A stretch of DNA of 64,000 bases, taken from NCBI GenBank assembly GCA_029946065.1, contig JAQSDU010000004.1:324325-388324 (forward strand). Direction: 5' to 3'. Below, in pieces: positions 26,630 through 34,818 of the stretch. The notes below the pieces were generated by a model. The model was not told the origin of the DNA, made no database searches, and saw only the letters and a program-made list of their open reading frames with translations. A program made the position numbers and the translations under genes. This DNA comes from Flavobacterium sp. Lineage in GTDB: Bacteria; Bacteroidota; Bacteroidia; Flavobacteriales; Flavobacteriaceae. The stretch's first letter is position 1; each line of letters begins with the position of its first letter.

Positions 26630-27001
26630 AAAACGTATATTAGGGGCAGTTAATATAATTCCAAAGGTCCTCGGATTCACAAAACTTTATACGTAAAAAT
26701 GAATTCGGGGGGTAGTAAAAATACTTACAAAACCCACTTTCATGCAAACCTTAACGCGTGTAATTTTAACAAAACTGACAAACTACTTATTTCATCGATG
26801 AAATGCCATTTTTATTTGTAAATATACTGTTGGAGAAAGGTTTAACGCAAGAAATACAATCAAATTAATTCGTTTTTAAGCATATTTTTTTTAACATTTC
26901 CACATTCGCAATAATCATTCTATTTTTTAGGATTATGATCAGTTCTGTTATCATTTTCTATCTTTACAATTCCTAAAGCCACGTCTAAAATATAAGCCTT
27001 T
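26630..27001. other. Intergenic region upstream of the giant adhesin and recX
   Basis: No coding signal is visible. It contains a perfect 16-bp palindrome, ATTTCATCGATGAAAT at 26789-26804, about 160 bp upstream of the adhesin ATG, and AT-rich tracts before recX. The two genes are divergent, so both promoters must lie here; no exact TAnnTTTG was found for the adhesin. Confidence 0.6.
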
Positions 27002-27478
27002 ATGAAAAATAGTTTTACGCTAACCGAAGCCATTCAAAAGCTTGAATTTTTTTGTTCCTATCAGGAGCGTTGCCACAATGAAATAGAGGTAAAACTAAAG
27101 GCGATGAATATGATTCCGGAAGCTATCGATTTGATTATTGTGCATCTCATCAACAACAATTTTCTTAATGAAGAACGTTTTGCCTGCAGTTTTGCACGAG
27201 GGAAGCACCGCATTAAGTCGTGGGGGAAAATAAGGATTGTTAATGAACTTAAATTTCGGAATATTTCCAGATTTAACATTGATAAAGCGCTGAAAGAAAT
27301 TACAGACGAAGAATACCTCGAAACTTTCCATAAAACCGCAGAAAACAATTGGCTTTCGATCCGTGAAAAAAACGCAATGAAAAAGAGGAAAAAGTTTTGC
27401 GATTTCTTATTGCGTAAAGGCTTTGAAAGTAATTTGGTTTATGAAAAAGTAAAAGAATTCGAATCGATAAGTTCTTGA
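27002..27478 (+). CDS. recX: Regulatory protein RecX
   Basis: RecX binds RecA filaments and modulates recombination. The 158-residue protein has the repeated three-helix pattern of the family: SYQERCHNEIEVKLKAMNM, then LINNNFLNEERFACSFARGKHRIKSWGKIRIVNELK, and a C-terminal KKRKKFCDFLLRKGFESNLVYE motif. It stands alone between two very large surface-protein genes and is not next to recA here. Confidence 0.9.
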   Translation: MKNSFTLTEAIQKLEFFCSYQERCHNEIEVKLKAMNMIPEAIDLIIVHLINNNFLNEERFACSFARGKHRIKSWGKIRIVNELKFRNISRFNIDKALKEITDEEYLETFHKTAENNWLSIREKNAMKKRKKFCDFLLRKGFESNLVYEKVKEFESISS

Positions 27479-27780
27479 TTCAAAACACCTAAATATTCTT
27501 TTTTTCAAATTCTTACGAGTAAAATGTTCTGTTAGTTGAACTTATTATACAACTTTTTAAATTGCTAAATTTCAACAATTTAAGTCCAATATTACAACGA
27601 AAAAACTTACAATTCAACGAAAACGTTATCGTGATTTGTGCTGTTTGTCGACGGATTGACACATCATATCGAAAATACTCAAATTTTAGCATCCTTTAAT
27701 AAACAATATTGCGTATGTGATAATAGATTTGTACAACCTAAATAAGGTATGCGCGCATACTATATTAACCTACACGTTAT
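27479..27780. other. Leader region of the beta-helix protein gene
   Basis: No gene is visible. A -7 box TAGATTTG lies at 27724-27731, about 50 nt before the ATG. Between them is a perfect 14-bp palindrome, GTATGCGCGCATAC at 27747-27760, which would fall in the 5' leader and could be an operator or mRNA structure. Confidence 0.55.
27724..27731 (+). promoter_or_regulatory. -7 box of the beta-helix protein gene
   Basis: TAGATTTG matches TAnnTTTG and gives a leader of about 43 nt that includes the palindrome at 27747-27760. Confidence 0.45.
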
Positions 27781-30700
27781 ATGAAAAGAATTTTATTTGT
27801 GTTTTTAATAATTCCGGTACTTTCATTTGCACAATTGTCTGGGAATTATGTTGTTGGTACTTCGCAGTCTGCGCCCTACAATACTTTGGCTAACGCTATT
27901 GCAAAAATTAATTCAGATGGCGTTTCGGGGCCAGTTACTTTTTTAATTGACAACGACCAAACGCCCTCATCGGCAATTGTTATTAATCAATTTTCAGGAA
28001 CCAGCGCTACTAATACTTTAACCATTAGACCCAATACCGGAAAAACAGTAAGCATTACTGCTATAGTGACCAGTGGCGCAACCATACAACTCAATGGTGC
28101 CGATAACATTATCATCGATGGGAATAATGGTGCCAGCGATAAACAGCTTACGGTTTACAACAACTTTAGTGATAGCGGTAATTCCTATACGCAACGTGCT
28201 GCGATTTGGCTCTACAATACAGCAACCAACAACAAATTTAAAAACCTGATCGTTAAGACTAATATTGTCGATATTAGTGCGGGAACATTGTCTGTTGGTA
28301 TTTACGCCGGAGGAAGTTCATTGGGTAATGCTGCCAACAACGCCAGCAATGAGGTTACCAATAATACTTTTACAAATGTTAAGCAAGGTGTATATGTAAA
28401 TGGAACCAGTAGTTCGAATACAGGATGGACAGTTAGTAATAACATTATTGGATCGACAACTGATAGTTCTAAACCTTATGTAGGGATTTATTTTATTAAT
28501 GCTGCCAGTTATACTATTTCAGGCAATACGCTTGCCGGCATTAAAAGACCCAATGGTGTAGGCGGAAGTCCATTTCACTCTGCAATTTATGTAACGGGTT
28601 CAACTTCGGGTACGATTTCTTCCAATACACTTTCCAATATTGAAAATACAACGGGTGACGGTATTTGTTATGGTATTTATGTTTCAGGAAACACTACTAT
28701 AATTAATGATAATGCAATCTCCAATTTGTATTCAACATCAAGCAATGATGGGCATGCCGGGATTTCATCAATCGGGAACAATGCCACCATTTACAATAAC
28801 AAAGTATATACCGTTCAAATTACGCAAGGAAAATTGATAAATGGAATTTACGCCAGTGGTGATACCCAAACCATTTATAATAATATGATTGCCAATGTGT
28901 CTTCGGCAGGTGGCGGTGATCCTGGATCTCAAAGCGGAAATGGGATTTATATCAATAGCGGTAGTGGTGTGAAAATTTATCACAATACTGTTAGGCAATC
29001 TGTCAATCAAACTTCTGGGGCCTCTGCTTGTTTGTATATAAAAGGCGGCTCAGGTTTCGATATTAGGAATAATATTTTAATAAACGCTCAAACAAGTGGC
29101 TCGACCAGATTTGCCATTTATACGGAAGTAACAGATACGAGTGCTTTTTCTTTTATCGATTATAATGACTATTCGGGTCAATATATAGGCTCATTCGGTA
29201 GTTTTTATACGGTTACAAATTTAAAAAGTACAGTACTTCTATGGGCTTTAGCAACCACAAAAGATTCACATTCGTTTACCGTAGTTCCCGTTTTTACCAA
29301 CAACGCCTCTGATCTTCACATCGATGCGACCAATTCAGGAAATCTTACCAATTTGGATGCAAAGGGCATAGCGCCTTTAACAACTTCAATTACAACGGAT
29401 ATTGATGCCGATACAAGAAATACCAGCACTCCAGATGTTGGTGCCGATGAATTTGGACCAAAATGTGCCGGAACAGCAACAACTTGGGCCAGTAATGTAT
29501 GGTCTAACGGAACACCATCTGCAACTGTAAAAGCAATAATAAATGCCGATTATAGTGGCGCCGATTTTGCGGCTTGCGAATTGGTAATCAATACCGGAAA
29601 AGTGCTGACCATAAATACAGGAAAAACCATTACGGTACAAAATGACATCACTTTAAATGGAACCGCTCAACTGATCGTTGCCGATGACGGAAGCTTAGTT
29701 CAGGTTAGTGATAGTGCCACCAACACAGGTGCCATTAAAGTACAAAGACAAACCACAGCATTAAAGCAATATGATTATACCTATTGGTCAGCACCAGTTG
29801 CTTCTCAAACGCTAAACGTTTTGGCCAACGGAGATCAATCGGTTTTTTATAGTTTCGATACGGCAGTAAACAACTGGACTTATCTGGAATCATCAACAAC
29901 AATGACAGCAGCAAAAGGCTATATTTCCCGCGCTCCTGAAAACTTAAATTTCAGTAATAACAATACACCTTCTTACACCGTTAATTTCAATGGACTTCAA
30001 AATACAGGTGTGATTAAAATCAATGTAGTGAAATCGGGTACTTATGCTGATAACCTTATCGGAAATCCGTATCCGTCAGCAGTGGATGCCAAAAAATTCA
30101 TCGAGGCCAATGCTACTAAAATTAGTGGGACTTTGTATTTTTGGACACATAAATCGGCCATAAGCGCAAGTATTCCAGGGAATCAGACCTTTAATTATAC
30201 TGCAGATGATTATGCAAAATATAATCTTACGGGTGGCGTAGGAACAGGAACAGCTCCGGTTTCAGACCCATCCAATAATAATCTTAAACCGAACGGTTAC
30301 ATTGCTTCGGGACAAGCTTTTTTTGTAGAAGCACTCACTAGTGGTACAGCAGAAGTTAGTTTTAACAATGCCATGCGAACCGGGGGAAGCAATAATGGGC
30401 AATTTTTTAGAAGCGCCAATACTCTTGAAGATCCTGTGGGAACAGCGAACGATGGTAGACTTTGGTTGAACATTTCCAACACAGAAGGTGCTTATTCAGA
30501 AATGCTTTTAGGATATGTTGACGGCGCGACCAACTCGCTCGACAATCTTTACGACGGCAAAACCATGGATGCTGGGAATTATGTAGCTTTATATACAATT
30601 CTTGAAACGCAGCCACTTGCCATTCAGGGTCGCGGATTACCATTCAGTAATGCAGATGTAATTCCGTTAGGATTCAACACGGCAATCAATGGCAATTTTT

Positions 30701-31125
30701 CAATTACAATGAATGATTTCGACGGATTTTTTATGGATCAGAACGTTTACCTGTATGATAATACCAATGACGTTATCACTAACTTGCACGACGGTCCCTA
30801 TACTTTTAATTCCGAAATAGGAACTTTCAACGACCGTTTCGAATTGCGTTTTACCAATACCACTTTAGGAACTGAAATCCCAGTTTTAGATAAAAATGAC
30901 ATTGGCGTTATCAGAGATGGCAATCAAATTCAAATCAAATCTAAAGCGCAAAATATCGCTTCGGTAACGGTTTATGATTTGTTGGGAAGAGTGGTTTTTG
31001 AGAAAAACAAAATTGAAAACACCGATTTTACCACCAATGATTTGTCGGTTCATAACCAAGTTGTAGTTGTAAAAATCAAAACCGAGAACAACCTCGAAAT
31101 GGTTCAAAAAGTCATTATGAATTAA
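27781..31125 (+). CDS. Secreted parallel beta-helix protein with T9SS type C sorting signal
   Basis: The 1114-residue protein starts with signal peptide MKRILFVFLIIPVLSFAQ. Residues about 20-560 are a right-handed beta-helix of the pectate-lyase-like or NosD-like type, seen from short repeats such as NNTFTNVKQGVYVNG, GISSIGNNATIYNNKVYT and NGIYINSGSGVKIYHNTV; the end of this part has the common DVGADEFGP phrase. From about 620 on it shares a long module with the giant adhesin at 17027 (DGSLVQ..., NLIGNPYPSAVDAKKF, GTLYFWT, GTFNDRFELRFTNTTLG), ending in a type C sorting domain (VTVYDLLGRVVFEKNKIEN ... VQKVIMN). No catalytic residues could be assigned, so an adhesin or a polysaccharide-active protein are both possible. 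Confidence 0.88.
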   Translation: MKRILFVFLIIPVLSFAQLSGNYVVGTSQSAPYNTLANAIAKINSDGVSGPVTFLIDNDQTPSSAIVINQFSGTSATNTLTIRPNTGKTVSITAIVTSGATIQLNGADNIIIDGNNGASDKQLTVYNNFSDSGNSYTQRAAIWLYNTATNNKFKNLIVKTNIVDISAGTLSVGIYAGGSSLGNAANNASNEVTNNTFTNVKQGVYVNGTSSSNTGWTVSNNIIGSTTDSSKPYVGIYFINAASYTISGNTLAGIKRPNGVGGSPFHSAIYVTGSTSGTISSNTLSNIENTTGDGICYGIYVSGNTTIINDNAISNLYSTSSNDGHAGISSIGNNATIYNNKVYTVQITQGKLINGIYASGDTQTIYNNMIANVSSAGGGDPGSQSGNGIYINSGSGVKIYHNTVRQSVNQTSGASACLYIKGGSGFDIRNNILINAQTSGSTRFAIYTEVTDTSAFSFIDYNDYSGQYIGSFGSFYTVTNLKSTVLLWALATTKDSHSFTVVPVFTNNASDLHIDATNSGNLTNLDAKGIAPLTTSITTDIDADTRNTSTPDVGADEFGPKCAGTATTWASNVWSNGTPSATVKAIINADYSGADFAACELVINTGKVLTINTGKTITVQNDITLNGTAQLIVADDGSLVQVSDSATNTGAIKVQRQTTALKQYDYTYWSAPVASQTLNVLANGDQSVFYSFDTAVNNWTYLESSTTMTAAKGYISRAPENLNFSNNNTPSYTVNFNGLQNTGVIKINVVKSGTYADNLIGNPYPSAVDAKKFIEANATKISGTLYFWTHKSAISASIPGNQTFNYTADDYAKYNLTGGVGTGTAPVSDPSNNNLKPNGYIASGQAFFVEALTSGTAEVSFNNAMRTGGSNNGQFFRSANTLEDPVGTANDGRLWLNISNTEGAYSEMLLGYVDGATNSLDNLYDGKTMDAGNYVALYTILETQPLAIQGRGLPFSNADVIPLGFNTAINGNFSITMNDFDGFFMDQNVYLYDNTNDVITNLHDGPYTFNSEIGTFNDRFELRFTNTTLGTEIPVLDKNDIGVIRDGNQIQIKSKAQNIASVTVYDLLGRVVFEKNKIENTDFTTNDLSVHNQVVVVKIKTENNLEMVQKVIMN

Positions 31126-31148
31126 ATTCTCTTACGCTTTATAATAGT

Positions 31149-31175
31149 GAAAACCCGCTTTAACGCGGGTTTTTT
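31149..31175. terminator. Bidirectional terminator between the beta-helix gene and the bio operon
   Basis: AAAACCCGC pairs perfectly with GCGGGTTTT across TTTAA(C), followed by T8 on the plus strand. The minus-strand ketosynthase gene ends 1 bp away, so it uses the same hairpin. Confidence 0.88.
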
Positions 31176-32333
31176 TTATGCCTTTTCCAATAATATACTC
31201 ACCGCATTGCCACCAAATCCAACAGCATTGACCAATACATTTTTAATGGGCTTTTTTTGGTTTTGCACCTTCGTGAAAGGCACTCCGATAAAGACATCAT
31301 GTTCCATCATCAGCAACGCCATTTCAACACCCAACATTCCAGAAGCACCAAAAGTATGGCCGATCTTCCATTTGTTTGTGGTTAGCAATGGCAGTTTTTC
31401 GCCAAATATATTTTGAATCGCTTTATATTCTGATAAATCACCTTTTATAGTTCCAGGCGCATGCATGACAATCACATCAACATCTTCCAAAGGCATATTT
31501 TTTAATGCCATGAGCATCGATTTTTTAAAGCAATCCGCTTCTGCAGAAATCGAGGTGTTGTGTTCCAAAATTTCTGTTGCATAACCAATGCCTTCAATAT
31601 AAGCCAATGCGTTTTCTTCTGTTCCAATCTCCAAACAACAAATCGATGCACCTTCGCCTAAAATCATTGTGTTTTTCGATTTTTCAAAATCCATCGCAAG
31701 GTTAGGAAAGGCGGTGTTTTCTTTGGCATAAATCTTCATCGCCTGCATTTGCGCAATGGTGAAATGCGTCAACGGCGCTTCACTTCCACCAACGAGAAAT
31801 TTGTCTGCCATTCCTGCTAGCAACCACGCGACGCCATTCAAAAGTGCGTGCAATGCCGTTGAACACGTAATGGAATGCGAAATTTCCGGCCCTTCGCTCT
31901 GCAGATCATGCGCCACCCAAGACGAAATATTGCCCAAGGTTGTAGTAGGCGAGGCGAGCGTCTGTGCTTTCCCGGAAGCTAAAAATGTTTCAAAATGTTT
32001 TTCAAATAATGTCGTTGCGCCGCGAGAAGAACCAATATTAATGCCGAATGCAGCGTCATTATTCCAACCAGCATTTTTTACCGCTTCGCGCGAAGCGGCA
32101 ATTGCGTACAAAACAGAATCGTCGAGCGATTTGTATTTTGGGTCTGATTTTCTCAATTCGGATATGACTTCTTTTGAAGGCAAATCCAGTGCTGCAACCA
32201 GCACTTTTTGATTTCCGAAAGATCTTTCTGTGAAGCAATGTTGTTCCGAAAGATAATTTTCCCAAATGGTTTTTGGGTTATTCCCTAACGGAGAAATAGA
32301 GGCGATGGCGGTGATGGCGATTTTTTGTGGCAA
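31176..32333 (-). CDS. FabF-type beta-ketoacyl synthase, last gene of the biotin operon
   Basis: The 385-residue protein is a thiolase-fold ketosynthase. The active-site Cys157 lies in SITCSTALHALL, and two catalytic His residues are visible: His291 (VMHAPGTIKGD) and His326 (KWKIGHTFGASG). This Cys-His-His set is that of FabB/FabF, not the Cys-His-Asn set of FabH or BioZ. It is slightly shorter than FabF (about 410). It follows bioA by 112 bp on the same strand and closes the bioF-DUF2007-bioD-bioA group, which suggests a role in making the pimeloyl precursor or another acyl-chain step tied to biotin; this is inference. No acyl carrier protein or bioC/bioH is visible nearby. Confidence 0.82.
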   Translation of the reverse strand: MPQKIAITAIASISPLGNNPKTIWENYLSEQHCFTERSFGNQKVLVAALDLPSKEVISELRKSDPKYKSLDDSVLYAIAASREAVKNAGWNNDAAFGINIGSSRGATTLFEKHFETFLASGKAQTLASPTTTLGNISSWVAHDLQSEGPEISHSITCSTALHALLNGVAWLLAGMADKFLVGGSEAPLTHFTIAQMQAMKIYAKENTAFPNLAMDFEKSKNTMILGEGASICCLEIGTEENALAYIEGIGYATEILEHNTSISAEADCFKKSMLMALKNMPLEDVDVIVMHAPGTIKGDLSEYKAIQNIFGEKLPLLTTNKWKIGHTFGASGMLGVEMALLMMEHDVFIGVPFTKVQNQKKPIKNVLVNAVGFGGNAVSILLEKA

Positions 32334-32445
32334 CGTATTTTATTTTAACGCAAAGTGACAAAGTTTTTCGCAAAGGAAGCATAGGAATATTTAAAAAAAA
32401 CTTCGCATAAAACTTCTTTACTTTGTGGTTAAACTTTCTTCAAAA

Positions 32446-33717
32446 TTAAACTATTTCCAAAGCTTCTTCAACAATTGCATATACTTTTTGAAGTTGTTCG
32501 TCCGTAATAATATATGGTGGTAAAATATAGACAATATTCCCGACCGGACGTAGGATCACACCTTTTTCAATAAAGAAATTATACAGTTTCGTACGCATAT
32601 TGCCATAGTAACTTTCTTCGCTTTCAATCTTGACTTCCAATGCGAAAATGACTCCTAAAACCCTAGTTGTTGTAACTTTCGGATGGTTTTGAATATGGTT
32701 TTGAAAAGCAAGATGGGATTTGTTAACCCGTTGGATATTGTCTTGCATTACAACAGTTTCTAGCAATTCTAAACTTGCCAAAGCCGCTGCACAACCTGTC
32801 GGATTTGCCGTAAAAGTATGCCCGTGAAAAAGCGCTTTGTTAATATCATCACTATAAAATCCGTCAAATAAATCCTGTGTAAAAGTGGTAATCGCCATCG
32901 GAATTGTCCCGCCCGTAAGCGCTTTCGACAAGCACATCACATCCGGTTGTTGCTGTAAATAATCGCAAGCGAAGTTTTTTCCGGTTTTACCGAATCCTGT
33001 CATCACTTCGTCGGCAATCGTGATGACGTTGTTTTCTTTGCAAATGGAAATCAGTTCGTCAAGACTTTCTGCCTCATACATTACCATACCGGCGGCGCCT
33101 TGCACCAATGGTTCGAATAGGAATCCGGCACAATTGTGGCTTTTGATGACATCTCGCATAGCGTCAAAACAAACTTTTTCACTGCCTTTTACCGGAACGG
33201 GAATCCGAACGACATCGATGAACATTCCGGAGAAAGCTTGCGTATAAAAGGAAATACCACTCGCAGCCATTGCCGCAAAAGTATCGCCGTGAAAAGCATT
33301 TTCGAAAGCGATTATAGTTGTTCGTTTTTCTCCTTTATTAAAGAAATATTGTAGTGCGACTTTTATGGCAACTTCAACTGCGGTCGAACCATTGTCTGAA
33401 AAGAAAATTTTTTGTTGGTTTTTGGGTAAGATTGCCATCAGTTTCTCTGACAAAATCACCGCCGGTTCGTGTGTAAATCCGCCAAACAAAACGTGTTCTA
33501 AAGTTGTAAGTTGTTTGTAAATCGCGTTGGCAATAAATAGGTTCGAATGCCCAAACGGATTGACCCACCACGATGCAATCGCATCGATATATTCCTTGCC
33601 GTTTTCATCCCAAAGCAAAGCACCTTCGCCTTTTGTGACGGCAACCGGAGCCGTAGCAGTTTTGTGTTGTGTGTAGGGATGCCAAAGGTATTGGCGGTCT
33701 CTTTCGGATAGATTCAT
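32446..33717 (-). CDS. bioA: Adenosylmethionine-8-amino-7-oxononanoate aminotransferase
   Basis: This PLP enzyme uses S-adenosylmethionine as amino donor to make 7,8-diaminononanoate in biotin synthesis. The 423-residue length is typical. Visible family marks are the N-terminal LWHPYTQ, the SWWVNPFGH segment, DNGSTAVEVAIK, AFHGDTFAAM, the cofactor Asp236 in ADEVMTGFGKTG and Lys265 in CLSKALTGG. It lies between bioD (64 bp upstream, with an AGTCGAA repeat in the gap) and the ketosynthase gene. Confidence 0.96.
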   Translation of the reverse strand: MNLSERDRQYLWHPYTQHKTATAPVAVTKGEGALLWDENGKEYIDAIASWWVNPFGHSNLFIANAIYKQLTTLEHVLFGGFTHEPAVILSEKLMAILPKNQQKIFFSDNGSTAVEVAIKVALQYFFNKGEKRTTIIAFENAFHGDTFAAMAASGISFYTQAFSGMFIDVVRIPVPVKGSEKVCFDAMRDVIKSHNCAGFLFEPLVQGAAGMVMYEAESLDELISICKENNVITIADEVMTGFGKTGKNFACDYLQQQPDVMCLSKALTGGTIPMAITTFTQDLFDGFYSDDINKALFHGHTFTANPTGCAAALASLELLETVVMQDNIQRVNKSHLAFQNHIQNHPKVTTTRVLGVIFALEVKIESEESYYGNMRTKLYNFFIEKGVILRPVGNIVYILPPYIITDEQLQKVYAIVEEALEIV

Positions 33718-33725
33718 TTTATTTT

Positions 33726-33753
33726 AGTCGAAAGTCGAAAGTCGAAAGTCGAA
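33726..33753. repeat. Four 7-bp tandem repeats between bioD and bioA
   Basis: AGTCGAA is repeated four times without a break (on the transcribed strand TTCGACT). The array fills nearly half of the 64-bp gap between the bioD stop and the bioA start. Confidence 0.9.
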
Positions 33754-33781
33754 AGCAGCGCCTTCAGATTTCACGACCGAC

Positions 33782-34405
33782 TTAATTTATTAATTGCAAT
33801 AGTTTTTCACGGAACAAATCTGCGTATTCTTTGATTACGTTTTGGTCGAAATACGGTTCATTTTCAATTCTTCCGACAAAATTAACACCCGTTTTATTAA
33901 GGATTATACTTTCTGTCGATTGGTTTTCATCGCCATTAAAAATGATTCCAGCGATGTTTATTTTTCGGTTTTGGAGTGCTTCAATCGTCAATAATGTATG
34001 GTTGATACTACCGAGATAATGTCTTGAAACGACTACGACTTTATAATCAGGACGGATTAAATCCACAACGGTTTCGACTTCGTTTAATGGAACAAAAATA
34101 CCGCCTGCGCCTTCAATGACAAGGTGATTATTGGTTTTTGGTTCGATAATTTTTCTCAATTCTATAGTAATTCCATCCAGTTGTGCCGCCAAATGTGGGC
34201 TTGCTGGCGTTTTTAAAGCATAGCTGTTCGGTTGAACGATTGTTTTTGAATTCGATAAAAGCGACTTGATTTTGTGGCTGTCGGAATTATCTAAGTCACC
34301 GGCTTGTATTGGTTTCCAGTAATCTGCTTCTAGAGCTTCGGTAATGATGGCAGATGCTATAGTTTTGCCGACATCAGTCGATATTCCTGTAATAAATAGT
34401 TTCAT
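33782..34405 (-). CDS. bioD: Dethiobiotin synthetase
   Basis: The ATP-dependent enzyme closes the ureido ring of dethiobiotin from diaminononanoate and CO2. The 207-residue protein has the P-loop GISTDVGKT at residues 7-15 and the EGAGGIFVPL motif near 97. Its ATG overlaps the stop of the DUF2007 gene by 4 bp, so the two are translationally coupled. Confidence 0.94.
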   Translation of the reverse strand: MKLFITGISTDVGKTIASAIITEALEADYWKPIQAGDLDNSDSHKIKSLLSNSKTIVQPNSYALKTPASPHLAAQLDGITIELRKIIEPKTNNHLVIEGAGGIFVPLNEVETVVDLIRPDYKVVVVSRHYLGSINHTLLTIEALQNRKINIAGIIFNGDENQSTESIILNKTGVNFVGRIENEPYFDQNVIKEYADLFREKLLQLIN

Positions 34406-34818
34406 TCTTGAGAAAATTCAAATTTGCAATTGTCACACTTGTATTTATAATCAGCATAAAAAGGCAGTGCGGCAATAAGTAAGGAAAATATTGCGGTAAT
34501 AAGTGTACCGATATTTCTAACAGAAGTGAATAAATCTACTTTTTCATGGCCGCATTTTGGACAGACGATGGGTTTTCCGTTGTCATCAAGAGCATTTTTG
34601 CTGATTTCAGAAAGAATTTCAAGCGCTTTGTCAAAATCATCTTTTTTGACAAAAAGCTTTACTCCGCCGAGCGCATTGCTCAATATTGGATCTGTATCAA
34701 TCGTATATTGATCCCGCATGAATACCTCAATTCCGCTGGATTCGAGTTTGCCTTTCACAATTACCGCTTCAGAAGAATACTGAAAGCTGCCAATTTTTTT
34801 AAAAGTGGTATTTTCCAT
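34402..34818 (-). CDS. DUF2007-like protein with zinc ribbon and membrane segment, inside the bio operon
   Basis: The 138-residue protein has an N-terminal half resembling DUF2007 (putative signal-transducing fold; SEAVIVKGKLESSGIEVFMRDQ ... GGVKLFVKKDDFDKALEIL). A split zinc ribbon follows, with CPKCG near residue 85 and CDNC near 130, and a membrane segment between the two cysteine pairs (GTLITAIFSLLIAALPFYA). It overlaps bioF by one base and bioD by four, so it is firmly embedded in the operon. No biotin-related function is known to me for this family. Confidence 0.75.
   Translation of the reverse strand: MENTTFKKIGSFQYSSEAVIVKGKLESSGIEVFMRDQYTIDTDPILSNALGGVKLFVKKDDFDKALEILSEISKNALDDNGKPIVCPKCGHEKVDLFTSVRNIGTLITAIFSLLIAALPFYADYKYKCDNCKFEFSQE

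Noticed and set aside
33726..33753. CRISPR-like array
   Set aside because: The four 7-bp units are contiguous with no spacers, and no cas genes are present.
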